A DNA stretch of 64,000 bases from Lolliginicoccus lacisalsi (GTDB lineage Bacteria > Actinomycetota > Actinomycetes > Mycobacteriales > Mycobacteriaceae): the NCBI RefSeq assembly GCF_014841105.1, contig NZ_JACYWE010000001.1, positions 35,995-99,994 on the forward strand, in the 5' to 3' direction. The translations under genes and the position numbers were made by a program. Positions 25,728 to 33,810 of this stretch are shown here, one piece after another. The notes below the pieces were generated by a model, which was not told where the DNA came from, did no database searches, and saw only the letters and a program-made list of their open reading frames with translations. How positions within the stretch are numbered: the stretch's first letter is position 1; each line of letters begins with the position of its first letter.

Positions 25728-26645
25728 CTAGAGCCGCGCGTGCGCGATGGCGCTGCTCGTCAGCGAGCCGAACCACAGCTCCCCGGCATGCTCGCGCACG
25801 CTCGTGAGCATCGAGAAGCCGTCGATCCGGCCATACTCCTCATGGGCGACGACTCCGCGATCGTCGTAGGCGAGGAAGCCGATCTCCGCCGAGGGCGTGG
25901 GCAGCAGCTTCTCCGGCAACCGCCCCACCGCCCGGCGCGCGGCCCGCGGCAAGTGGCCCACCACATCGAGCACGGCATTGCGCGGATTGGCCAGCGCCAC
26001 CCAGATCAAGCCGTCGCTACCGGTGGAGCAGTTATCGGGATACCCCGGCAGGTCCTCGGCGAACGGCTCGGCCTCTCCCGCGGCATCCCCGGTGAGCCAT
26101 ATCCGCTCGATGCGGCGCGTCGTCGTCTCCGCCACGATCACATAGGACTCATCGAGCCCGAGCGCGACGCCGTTTGCGAACTGCAGGCCCTCTCGCACCA
26201 CCTCGACCGACCCATCCGGATCCCGCCGCAGCAGCCTGCCCGTCCCCGTGCGCTCGATCATCTCCGCCCGCCACCGCGGGATGACGTGCAGCGCGGAGGA
26301 ATCGCTGAAGAAGATCGTCCCGTCCGCAGCGACGGCAGCATTGTTGCAGGTGCGCAGCGGCACACCGGCGACCTCATCGACCAGGACGCGGACCGCGCCA
26401 TCGCGGAGGGAAACGGCCAGCAATCCGGCATCGGAGGCGCACACCACCAGCTCATCGGCGCCGAGGAGCTCGATGCCCAGCGGGCGACCGGGAACGGTGG
26501 CGATCGTGGCGACCTCGCCCTCCCGCGTCCGCGAGATGATGCGGCCATCGACGAGCCCGGTGTACAACGTGCCATGCTCGTCGAGCACGATGTCCTCCGG
26601 GCCCTCGCCGGGAATCGGATGAACGGCTAGGTAGGCAGTGCTCAC
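25728..26645 (-). CDS. SMP-30/gluconolactonase/strictosidine-synthase-like beta-propeller protein
   Basis: A 305-residue six-bladed propeller protein. Blade-like repeats include GPEDIVLDEHGTLYTGLVDG, NNAAVAADGTIFFSDSS, ANGVALGLDESYVIVAETTT and GYPDNCSTGSDGLIWVAL, which contain the Asp/Asn residues that bind Ca2+ in this family. GTG 26645 is chosen because AAGGAG lies 5 nt upstream; the GTG at 26651 is too close to that site. It probably follows the secreted lipase in one transcript (19-nt gap). Function could be lactonase or esterase; the substrate is unknown. Confidence 0.85.
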   Translation of the reverse strand: MSTAYLAVHPIPGEGPEDIVLDEHGTLYTGLVDGRIISRTREGEVATIATVPGRPLGIELLGADELVVCASDAGLLAVSLRDGAVRVLVDEVAGVPLRTCNNAAVAADGTIFFSDSSALHVIPRWRAEMIERTGTGRLLRRDPDGSVEVVREGLQFANGVALGLDESYVIVAETTTRRIERIWLTGDAAGEAEPFAEDLPGYPDNCSTGSDGLIWVALANPRNAVLDVVGHLPRAARRAVGRLPEKLLPTPSAEIGFLAYDDRGVVAHEEYGRIDGFSMLTSVREHAGELWFGSLTSSAIAHARL

Positions 26646-26664
26646 GTGCACTCCTTCTCGATTG

Positions 26665-27891
26665 CTAGCAGGTCGACCGCGCGGGCACCCCCCGGAACCG
26701 GTCCGCGAGGTACTCGTAGGCGTCGTTGAAGCCGAGCGCTGCCGGGATCAGGTGCTCTGCCACATCGTAGGTGACAAACGTCAAGGGCGAGCCCGATGCG
26801 CAGTACCGCGCGGCGATCTCAGCGACCCCGTCGTAGGGCGTGAGCGGATCGAGCTTCCCGTGCCACATGTAGACAGGAGCCGTGGGCACGCCCTCGAAGT
26901 AGCGGATGCTGTTCTCCCGCAGCACTTCCCTGGCCTCGCCGTTGCTCAGCCAGCCCTGCGAGCGCGTCAGCTGCGCGGCGCCGCGGAACGCGCCGTGGAA
27001 AAGGATCGAGCGGCGGCACTCGTTGCTCAGGAGGTCACGCAGTCGCTGCCCCTCCGGATTGAGCTCCGGGGACATCCGAAACCGCTCCGGATACTCCCGC
27101 TCCAGCCCGATCGCGGCGGCGAACCCCAGCCCGAATCCCGGGTGCGGCTCGTTGCCGATGACCTCCGCCATCTGCTCGAGATCCGCCGGGAGCCCACCCT
27201 GGACCGCGCCCGCGAGCTCGAGCTCGGGGGCGTACTCCGGCTGCAGCGCTGCCGCCCAGGCAGTGGACATCGCCCCGCCGGAATACCCGGCGAGGCCTAC
27301 CGGGCTGGATTCCAGGCCGAGCTCGGGCAGGCTGCGCACCGCGCGGATGCTATCGAGGGTGATCATCCCGCCGAGCCGGGCGGCGCCATAGGCGTTTCCC
27401 GGGCCGAGATGATCGGGGATGTTCACCGCCCAGCCGCGCTGCAATGGCAGCAGCAGCCCCGGGGCCTCCACCTGCTCGAGGTTGAACAACGCGCGCGAGG
27501 GCGCGCAGCGCGAGCCGAGCGCGTTGACGATGGGCTGGTAGGACAGCAGCGGCCGCGCGGCATCCTGCGCCACGGGGCTAGGCGGGATGAAGACGGTGGT
27601 GACCGCCACGATCGGCGCGCCGTGGGAATCGGTGGAGCGGAACGCGACCTGCCAGCCCTTCGCCCCCGCGTACACCGCCGCGTCGATCTCGCGGACGCGC
27701 AGCACATCGCCGGGCTCGGCACCGCTCAATCCGGTGGGGTCATGGTAGAACGAATCGGGATCCGGCACCGCGAACGCCGGCCCCGCCGCGGCCCCGGGGG
27801 CGTGGGCCACGGCCCCCGCGGCCGCCATCAGCAACGCGATGAACACCGCCACGGCAGATGATGGACGCACCAATCTCTCGCTAGGACCCAT
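26665..27891 (-). CDS. secreted lipase (LIP/secretory lipase family)
   Basis: A 408-residue alpha/beta hydrolase with an N-terminal signal peptide (AVAVFIALLMAAAGAVAHA). The nucleophile elbow is AGYSGGAMS with S204. The Asp and His of the triad are likely in WHGKLDPLTPYDG and YDVAEHLIPAALG. The family acts on triacylglycerols or other esters outside the cell. The start at 27891 was chosen for the signal peptide and the GGGAG site. It is probably co-transcribed with the SMP-30-like gene. Confidence 0.87.
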   Translation of the reverse strand: MGPSERLVRPSSAVAVFIALLMAAAGAVAHAPGAAAGPAFAVPDPDSFYHDPTGLSGAEPGDVLRVREIDAAVYAGAKGWQVAFRSTDSHGAPIVAVTTVFIPPSPVAQDAARPLLSYQPIVNALGSRCAPSRALFNLEQVEAPGLLLPLQRGWAVNIPDHLGPGNAYGAARLGGMITLDSIRAVRSLPELGLESSPVGLAGYSGGAMSTAWAAALQPEYAPELELAGAVQGGLPADLEQMAEVIGNEPHPGFGLGFAAAIGLEREYPERFRMSPELNPEGQRLRDLLSNECRRSILFHGAFRGAAQLTRSQGWLSNGEAREVLRENSIRYFEGVPTAPVYMWHGKLDPLTPYDGVAEIAARYCASGSPLTFVTYDVAEHLIPAALGFNDAYEYLADRFRGVPARSTC

Positions 27892-28028
27892 GCGGCTCGC
27901 TCCCCCTTGCATTCCCGATCCCGCCACGCGCCAGCAATGGCCGACGCGGGTAGATCACAATTCGTCACCAATGTGACAGCACGCACATCGTAACGGTGGG
28001 AACGTGCTAGCGCGAGCCGGGGAGTGCC

Positions 28029-28175
28029 TCACCGGGAATCCGCGATCTCCTCCTCGGGGCGCGGCGGGACGGACTCATCGATCTCGAGGGAGTGCGGGAG
28101 CGCGTACTCCGGATGCTCCTCGAGCAACTCGTCGGCGAGAGCGTGCCCATGCAGGTCGTGGCGGGTCGTGGCCAT
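28029..28175 (-). CDS. small hypothetical protein (48 aa)
   Basis: Reads MATTRHDLHGHALADELLEE and then an acidic stretch ending EEEIADSR. It has an excellent GGAGG site 6 nt upstream of the ATG and host-like third-position GC. It lies 61 nt downstream of the EamA-family gene on the same strand and may end that operon. No homology is recognised. Confidence 0.6.
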   Translation of the reverse strand: MATTRHDLHGHALADELLEEHPEYALPHSLEIDESVPPRPEEEIADSR

Positions 28176-28236
28176 GGCGAACCTCCGTATCACGATCGTC
28201 CCCCGTGGCCGGCGAGCGGCCAACACTAGGGGTGCG

Positions 28237-28980
28237 CTACTGCTCCTCCAGCCTAGGCGCCGGGATCGGCTCCACGGGCTGGGTCGCGATGCCACTGCGG
28301 CCCCGCTCCACGACAACAAGGCCGGCAAGGATGGCGAGGGCTCCGCCCAGCTGCACGCCGGTGAGCACCTCGCCCAGCATGATCCACGCCACGACCGCGG
28401 CGAACACGACCTCGGACAGGCCCACCACAGCTGCCCGGGGCGCACCGAGCCGCGCTATCGCGACCACCCCTACCGCGTAGGCCAACGCCCCCGAGGCAAC
28501 CGCAAGCACCAGGACCGCGACCCACCACGGTGCCCGAGCAGGACCAATGCCCACGGTCCCGGAGAGATCAGCCGTGAGCGCCAGCAGCGGCAGAGGCGCC
28601 ACCAGCGCGAGCACCACGGCGGGCGCGAGGAACTCGATGAGCAACGCCACGCTCACCGGGAGGTATTGCACGGCGGAGAAGAAGCACAGCTGCACGCCTG
28701 CGATCGCCGCGATGCCGAACAGCAGGATCGTCGAGCGGTCCGCCCGAATCGCGTCCAGCCGCTCCCGCGTCCGTCCACGCTGCATGAGCAGCAACGCGGC
28801 CACGAGGATGAGCGCTGCTCCCGTGATCCGGGCGAGCACCACGACCAGGGGCGACCACCCGGCTTCGAGCAGGGCCTTCGCGAAGGGGCCAGAGAGACCG
28901 AACAGTGCGGCGGAGGCGAGCGCGAGGCCCACGCTCGCGAGCAAGGGCGGTCGGCGGAAGCTCGGATCAGGACGGGGCAC
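28237..28980 (-). CDS. EamA/DMT-family transporter, internally shortened
   Basis: A 247-residue membrane protein. The N-terminal half matches the first EamA repeat (GLSGPFAKALLEAGWSPL; CFFSAVQYLPVSVALLIEFLAP). The C-terminal end matches the second repeat (ALAYAVGVVAIARLGAPRAA, LGEVLTGVQLGGALAILAG). Usual members are about 290-320 residues with 10 helices. Here only about 7 hydrophobic segments are seen, and roughly helices 5-7 are missing between VVLALVAPLPLLALTAD and PWWVAVLVLAV. The frame is intact, so it is an in-frame deletion rather than a frameshift. It overlaps the upstream TspO-like gene by 14 nt. Confidence 0.8.
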   Translation of the reverse strand: MPRPDPSFRRPPLLASVGLALASAALFGLSGPFAKALLEAGWSPLVVVLARITGAALILVAALLLMQRGRTRERLDAIRADRSTILLFGIAAIAGVQLCFFSAVQYLPVSVALLIEFLAPAVVLALVAPLPLLALTADLSGTVGIGPARAPWWVAVLVLAVASGALAYAVGVVAIARLGAPRAAVVGLSEVVFAAVVAWIMLGEVLTGVQLGGALAILAGLVVVERGRSGIATQPVEPIPAPRLEEQ

Positions 28981-29875
28981 GCCTGTGACTATCGAGCCAG
29001 CCAGCCCTCGCCGGCAACAGGTTTTCCGCCCGCTCCCGGCCCGGCGGGCGGACGGTCCGCACCGGGCCGCACCGCGCAGAGATCACCGCCGCGACGACCA
29101 CGACCGCGCCCGCCGCGGCTACGAGCCCGAGCGCCGGGGCCGCGAGGTCCCCCGCGAGCCTGCCCTGCGCGATCCAGGCCAGCGCCCACGCCACCGCGGC
29201 GGCGGGCGCTGCCCGCCCCCCGCTGGCCCTCGCGAGGAGCGCCGATGCCACCACGAGCCCGCAGATCGCCCCAACCGACCACGCGGTGGCGGTGCTCGAG
29301 GGCTCGCCCGCCCCGATGCCGATGAACACGAGCCAGGAGGATGTGTTGGCGAGCACCATGGCCATGATCCACCCGAGATAGAGCCCGAACACCCCATCGA
29401 TGAGCAACCGGTCGATACGCCCAGAGGGGCACGCCTCGGCGACGGTCGCGATGATCATCACTAGTGCCGCGAGCAGCGCGAGGATGATCACCACGCTCGC
29501 GAGCAGTGCCCCCGAGACGGCCGCGACGATCCAGGCAGCATTGAGCAGCATCGAGGCGACTGCCCAGCCGCGCAGCCGGGCGTGGCGCAGCGAGCGCTGC
29601 TGCGCGGGCAACGCCTGCCACACCGCGTAGGCGGCCAGCCCGAGGTAGAGCACGGGCCACAGGGCATACGCCGGCGCGGCGGGAGCCAGCAGGGTGCCCG
29701 TCTCGGCGAAGACGCCATCGGCCGCGGAACCCAGCGAGCGGGCCCCCATGCGTCCGCTGCCCACGAGCACCGCGGCACCCATCGCGGCGCACGCGAGCAG
29801 CACTCCCATCGAGGCTGCGCGGGTGCCGCCCGGGTGGTCCTCGCTTCGCACCTGGCGGGCCTCCTCGGTGGTCAT
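28967..29875 (-). CDS. TspO/MBR-related tryptophan-rich membrane protein
   Basis: A 302-residue membrane protein with about seven to eight helices. It resembles actinobacterial proteins annotated as tryptophan-rich sensory protein: YALWPVLYLGLAAYAVWQAL, GWAVASMLLNAAWIVAA, FGLYLGWIMAMVLANTSSWL. TspO proteins bind porphyrins and related ligands; for this longer branch the ligand is unknown. It is the first gene of a minus-strand group with EamA and the 48-aa protein. Confidence 0.68.
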   Translation of the reverse strand: MTTEEARQVRSEDHPGGTRAASMGVLLACAAMGAAVLVGSGRMGARSLGSAADGVFAETGTLLAPAAPAYALWPVLYLGLAAYAVWQALPAQQRSLRHARLRGWAVASMLLNAAWIVAAVSGALLASVVIILALLAALVMIIATVAEACPSGRIDRLLIDGVFGLYLGWIMAMVLANTSSWLVFIGIGAGEPSSTATAWSVGAICGLVVASALLARASGGRAAPAAAVAWALAWIAQGRLAGDLAAPALGLVAAAGAVVVVAAVISARCGPVRTVRPPGRERAENLLPARAGWLDSHRRAPS

Positions 29876-30001
29876 TGCTGGTGATCGGATTCATCCTGGC
29901 ACACCTGGGCAGGGCATCGAGCTTGGCCGACCGGCGAGGCAAGGATCACCCTGCGCGGCCACGCTGGGATCGACTACATTTGTTCGCCATGGACAGTTGT
30001 A

Positions 30002-30042
30002 GTATCTGCCCGTCACAGCGCCGCGAATCTGTGACGGGATAC
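30002..30042 (+). promoter_or_regulatory. hairpin in leader of CNNM/CorC operon
   Basis: CCCGTCACAG (30009-30018) pairs perfectly with CTGTGACGGG (30029-30038) around a 10-nt loop. Outer GTAT and ATAC (30002-30005, 30039-30042) extend the stem past a 3-nt bulge. A TAGTAT box at 30000-30005 may be a -10 element. The hairpin lies 60 nt before the first ATG. It may be an operator or a leader element; it does not match a riboswitch I recognise. Confidence 0.45.
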
Positions 30043-30101
30043 CCGTTCCTCCCCCACCTTGGTGCGCGCGCCTGCGCGGCCCGGTCGTGGAGGTCGACGA
30101 C

Positions 30102-31481
30102 ATGCTAGAAGCCTGGATCCTCCTCGGCCTCGCGGTCATCCTGATCGCTGCGAACGCCCTGTTCGTTGCGGCTGAGTTCGCGCTCGTGACCGTGGACCGG
30201 CCACTGATCGCGGCGGCCGCGGCGCAGGGCGACAAGCGCGCGCAGTCGGTGCAGAAGGCCCTCAAGTCACTGTCCACCCAGCTGTCTGGCGCGCAGCTCG
30301 GCATCACGGTGACCAGCCTGGTGATCGGCTTCATCGCCGAGCCCTCGCTCGCGACCCTGCTGCGCCCCGTGCTCGAGACCCTCGGCCTGCCCGAGTCGAG
30401 CAGCCTGGGCGTGGCGATCACCGTGGCGCTGCTGACCGCGACGATCCCCCAGATGGTCTTCGGCGAGCTCGTGCCGAAGAACTGGGCTATCTCCGAGCCC
30501 GAGCGCGTCGCGCGCGCCGTCTCGGGGCCGCAGCGCGCGTTCACCGCGGGCTCGCGCCCGTTGATCCGCGTGCTCAACGGGGCATCCAATGCGATGGTGC
30601 GCGCGCTGGGCGTCGAGCCGCGCGAGGAGCTCGCCTCCGCCCGGTCCGCCCAGGAGCTCGGCGCGCTCGCCACGAAGTCTGCCTCGGAGGGCCTGCTCGA
30701 GCCGGATGTGGCCGAGCGGCTGTCCCAGGCGGCCGAGTTCGCGGAGCAGACGGCGGCCGATGTGATGACGCCCAGGCCCCGGGTCACGTTCGTCTCCGCG
30801 GACCTGCCGGTCACCGATGTGCTGGCCCTGGTCTCGCGCACCGGCCACGCGCGCTTCCCCGTGGAGGACTCCTCCGTCGATGACGTGATCGGTGTCGTGC
30901 ACTTCAAGGAGGCCCTCGCGGTGCCGCCGGAGCAGCGCGCGACCACCACTGCCCGCGACATCATGAGCGAGGTCCGGGCCTTGCCGAGCTCGCTTCCCAT
31001 CGATGATGTGCTCGCCGAGCTGCGCAGCGGCATCCACCTCGCGGTGGTGGTCGATGAGTATGGCGGCACCGACGGCATCGTTACCATCGAGGATCTCGTC
31101 GAGGAGATCGTGGGCGAGATCGATGACGAGCAGGATCGTCCGTCCGCGCGGGCCCGGCAGCTCGCTGACGGAACGTGGACCCTGCCTGGGCTGCTGCGCC
31201 CCGACCAGGTCGATGACCTCACCGGCGTGGACCTTCCCGAGGGGGAGCACTCCGACACCATCGGCGGCGTGATCGTCGAGCAGCTCGGTCGCCTCGCGGT
31301 GCCCGGCGATACGATCACCCTCGCCGGGCGCAATTTCCGGGAGCTCGACGATGATGGCCCCCCCACTGATGCGGATGTGCGCATGACGGTCACGCAGGTC
31401 GACGGCTACCGCGTCGCGCGGGTCCGGATGACCATCACTTCGCCGGCCAGCGGCACAGCGTCCGAGGAGGCGCGCTCATGA
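30102..31481 (+). CDS. CNNM/CorC (HlyC/CorC-family) membrane protein with CBS pair
   Basis: A 459-residue hemolysin-family protein. The N-terminal CNNM domain has three to four helices, with LFVAAEFALVTVDR and VFGELVPKNWAIS. Then comes a CBS pair (VMTPRPRVTFVS, HLAVVVDEYGGTDGIVTIEDLVEEIVGEI). A C-terminal CorC/HlyC domain ends the protein (LPEGEHSDTIGGVIVEQLGRLAVPGD). Relatives take part in Mg2+/Co2+ homeostasis. The ATG at 30102 follows GGAGG with 8-nt spacing. The stop overlaps the start of the second CNNM gene (ATGA). Confidence 0.93.
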   Translation: MLEAWILLGLAVILIAANALFVAAEFALVTVDRPLIAAAAAQGDKRAQSVQKALKSLSTQLSGAQLGITVTSLVIGFIAEPSLATLLRPVLETLGLPESSSLGVAITVALLTATIPQMVFGELVPKNWAISEPERVARAVSGPQRAFTAGSRPLIRVLNGASNAMVRALGVEPREELASARSAQELGALATKSASEGLLEPDVAERLSQAAEFAEQTAADVMTPRPRVTFVSADLPVTDVLALVSRTGHARFPVEDSSVDDVIGVVHFKEALAVPPEQRATTTARDIMSEVRALPSSLPIDDVLAELRSGIHLAVVVDEYGGTDGIVTIEDLVEEIVGEIDDEQDRPSARARQLADGTWTLPGLLRPDQVDDLTGVDLPEGEHSDTIGGVIVEQLGRLAVPGDTITLAGRNFRELDDDGPPTDADVRMTVTQVDGYRVARVRMTITSPASGTASEEARS

Positions 31482-32524
31482 TCGACATCACGGGAATGCT
31501 GATCGGCATCGCGCTGCTCCTGGGCAACGCGTTCTTCGTCGGTGCCGAGTTCGCGCTGGTCTCGGTGCGCCGCACCCAGATCGAGCCCCTAGCGGAGTCC
31601 GGCAGCCGCCTGGCTCGCTGGACGCTGCGGGCGGTGGACAATGTCTCGCTGATGATGGCGGGCGCCCAGCTCGGCATCACCATGTGCTCGCTGGGCCTCG
31701 GCGCTGTCGCGGAGCCCGCTGTCGCCTACTTCCTCGAGATCCCCCTCGAGGCGCTGGGCGTGCCGTCGGCGCTGCTGCATCCGATCGCAGTGGTCATCGC
31801 GCTGACGATCGTGCTGTCGCTGCACATGACGGTCGGCGAGATGGTGCCGAAGAACCTTGCGATCGCCGGTCCTGCCCGGGCGGCGATGGTCCTCGGGCCG
31901 ATCCTCTACGTCATCGTCCAGGTGGCGAAGCCGCTGCTGCTGCTGATCAACTTCCTCGCCAACACGGTGCTGCGGCTGATCCGGGTCACCCCGAGGGATA
32001 ACGTGGCGGCGGCGTTCACCGCGGAGGAGGTGGCGAGCTTCGTCAGCGAGTCGAAAGCGGAGGGCGTTATCGATGAGGAGGAGCACCAGTTGCTCTCGGG
32101 CGCGCTGAGCATCAGCAGCGAGACCATTGACTCCATCACGGTCCCGCGCAGCGAGCTGACGGTCCTTCCCCGCTCGGCGACTATCGCGCAGGCCCAGGCG
32201 GAGTGCGTGCGCACCGGCTACTCGCGCTTTCCGCTTGCTGACGACAATGGCCAGCTCACCGGCTATGTGCACGTCAAGGACTTGCTCGATGCATCGCTGG
32301 ACCCCGGGGCGCCACTGCCCGGGGACGTGATCCGTGCGCTGCCCCGGTTCGCCGCCGATACGCTCCTCGATGATGCGCTCGACGGCATGCAGGAGGGCGG
32401 CGTGCATGTCGCTCTGGTGACTGATGGCACGAGCGCAGTGATGGGCGTGGTGATGCTCGAGGACGTCGTCGAGCGGCTCATCGGGGAGATCGGGGAGCTC
32501 AACGACTCCAGCGGATCCCGCTAA
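31478..32524 (+). CDS. second CNNM/CorC-family protein, without C-terminal CorC domain
   Basis: A 348-residue paralogue of its upstream neighbour. CNNM domain: FFVGAEFALVSVRRTQI, GEMVPKNLAIAGPARA. CBS pair: ITVPRSELTVLPRS, VALVTDGTSAVMGVVMLEDVVERL. The protein ends right after the CBS pair, so the CorC/HlyC domain is absent. Tandem long and short CNNM genes are common in actinobacteria and the pair may form a hetero-oligomer. Translationally coupled by the ATGA overlap. Confidence 0.93.
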   Translation: MIDITGMLIGIALLLGNAFFVGAEFALVSVRRTQIEPLAESGSRLARWTLRAVDNVSLMMAGAQLGITMCSLGLGAVAEPAVAYFLEIPLEALGVPSALLHPIAVVIALTIVLSLHMTVGEMVPKNLAIAGPARAAMVLGPILYVIVQVAKPLLLLINFLANTVLRLIRVTPRDNVAAAFTAEEVASFVSESKAEGVIDEEEHQLLSGALSISSETIDSITVPRSELTVLPRSATIAQAQAECVRTGYSRFPLADDNGQLTGYVHVKDLLDASLDPGAPLPGDVIRALPRFAADTLLDDALDGMQEGGVHVALVTDGTSAVMGVVMLEDVVERLIGEIGELNDSSGSR

Positions 32525-32556
32525 CTGCTCGCCGGAGACGGCGTTGGCTCATTATC

Positions 32557-33312
32557 GTGGGCTGGGTGGGACTCACTCTGACCGCTCACGCTGTCACCGA
32601 CCGGGGTTTCTTCCGTGACCGCAACGAGGATGCGATCGCGGTCGACACCTGGTTCAGCCAGGCCGAGCATGGGGTGGCAACGACGTTCCGGATGCCGCTG
32701 GCCCGCCCCACCGTGCTGGCTGTGGCCGACGGTGTGGGCGGGCAGCCAGGCGGCGATGTGGCCAGCCGGGTCGCGCTGATGGAGCTCATCGCGGGCAAGG
32801 ACCGCCTCGCGTCCGCGTCGGGGATCTGCGGGGGCATGCGCTCGATCCATGATCGTATCCGGTCGGTGGGGCGCAGCACGGGCCTCACGGGCATGGCAAC
32901 GACGGTCGCGGGGATCGCGGTGGGGCCGGGATCGCTGCGGGTGTTCAACGTGGGCGACAGCCGGGTGTACCTGGCGGGTCCTGATGGCGCCCTGCGTCAG
33001 CAGTCCCTCGACGATGTCGTGCGTGATGCGTTCGGCAACCCGACGCATGTGCTCACCCAGTGCCTGGGTCGTCCGGGGCAAGCGCCGCAGCCGAACATAT
33101 CCGGGCCCGGGGACGGTCCGCGGGAGGGCGGAATGGGGTTCCGGGCGGTGCTGTGCACCGATGGCATCCACAGCGTCCTCGATGAGCAACTGATCGAGCG
33201 GGCCCTGCTCGAGCGCAGCGGGCTGGATTGCATCGATTATCTGGTCGAGACTGCGATCCGTCGTGGCAGCCGGGACAATTACTCGCTCATCATTGTCGAG
33301 GTCGGCGAATAG
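32557..33312 (+). CDS. PP2C-family Ser/Thr protein phosphatase
   Basis: A 251-residue PPM phosphatase. All main motifs are present: RNEDAIAVD (motif 1), VLAVADGVGGQPGGDVAS (motif 2), MATTVAGIAV, VFNVGDSRVYL, VLCTDGIHSVL and GSRDNYSLIIVEV, with metal-binding Asp residues. The GTG start at 32557 is uncertain; a GTG at 32566 is equally possible and neither has a strong ribosome-binding site. It may follow the CNNM pair in one transcript (32-nt gap). Confidence 0.9.
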   Translation: MGWVGLTLTAHAVTDRGFFRDRNEDAIAVDTWFSQAEHGVATTFRMPLARPTVLAVADGVGGQPGGDVASRVALMELIAGKDRLASASGICGGMRSIHDRIRSVGRSTGLTGMATTVAGIAVGPGSLRVFNVGDSRVYLAGPDGALRQQSLDDVVRDAFGNPTHVLTQCLGRPGQAPQPNISGPGDGPREGGMGFRAVLCTDGIHSVLDEQLIERALLERSGLDCIDYLVETAIRRGSRDNYSLIIVEVGE

Positions 33313-33810
33313 TCGGTATCCGCACCGGAAATACCGGCATTGTCCGTTTTTGAAGCTGAGGTTTTTGTGGTGGCCCATGGCGGCAATGCCCAATCGGGAT
33401 GACGCCGTTGCAGGCGCGAGCACTGCCGCCATGGACCGCAGGGCCGAGAGTGGTCGGCATCGCGCGTAGCCCGGAAGGCAGCCTTGAAAGCAGTGGAAGT
33501 GCTGCTCACCCCTCTGAGCAGCAACCCCACGCGTGCCGTGCCATTCACGCTACTGCCCACCCCTCGGGGCAGCAGCGCCAGGACGGCGTTCTCGCAGGAA
33601 TTATCGAGCAGCACCCCAGAATTGTTACTCCACTGTGATGGCCGTCCCGTTCCCGCGCGGCAAAAATCCCGCGCCACGATCGGGTATTTCAAAACTGTAT
33701 TAGTTTCTGGGGCGGCGACAACGCAGCGCCCGCCCGAGTGGCACCTCGCCACGTCCACTGCTTGACTGGTGGAACACGGCATGCCCGGCAGCAACGAGGG
33801 AGCCCTTGAC
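33313..33810. other. 498-nt intergenic region between PP2C and SpoIIM-like genes
   Basis: No convincing coding region. The open frames on both strands lack ribosome-binding sites and homology. Its main content is the pair of C-loop hairpins at 33500-33576. The right end holds the promoter and GAGGGAG ribosome-binding site of the SpoIIM-like gene. Confidence 0.5.
33500..33576 (+). ncRNA. candidate small RNA with two C-rich hairpin loops (6C-like)
   Basis: Hairpin 1 (33500-33523) is a perfect 9-bp stem TGCTGCTCA/TGAGCAGCA with loop CCCCTC. Hairpin 2 (33549-33576) is a 10-bp stem with one A-C mismatch, GCTACTGCCC/GGGCAGCAGC, with loop ACCCCTCG. The two loops share CCCCTC, complementary to a GAGGGG-type Shine-Dalgarno sequence. 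Tandem C-loop hairpins in a long actinobacterial intergenic region match the description of the 6C sRNA. The loops carry four consecutive C rather than six, so the assignment is tentative. The strand is inferred. Confidence 0.45.

Noticed and set aside
33484-33765. 93-codon frame over the C-loop hairpins
   Set aside because: No ribosome-binding site or homology; the hairpins explain the sequence better.
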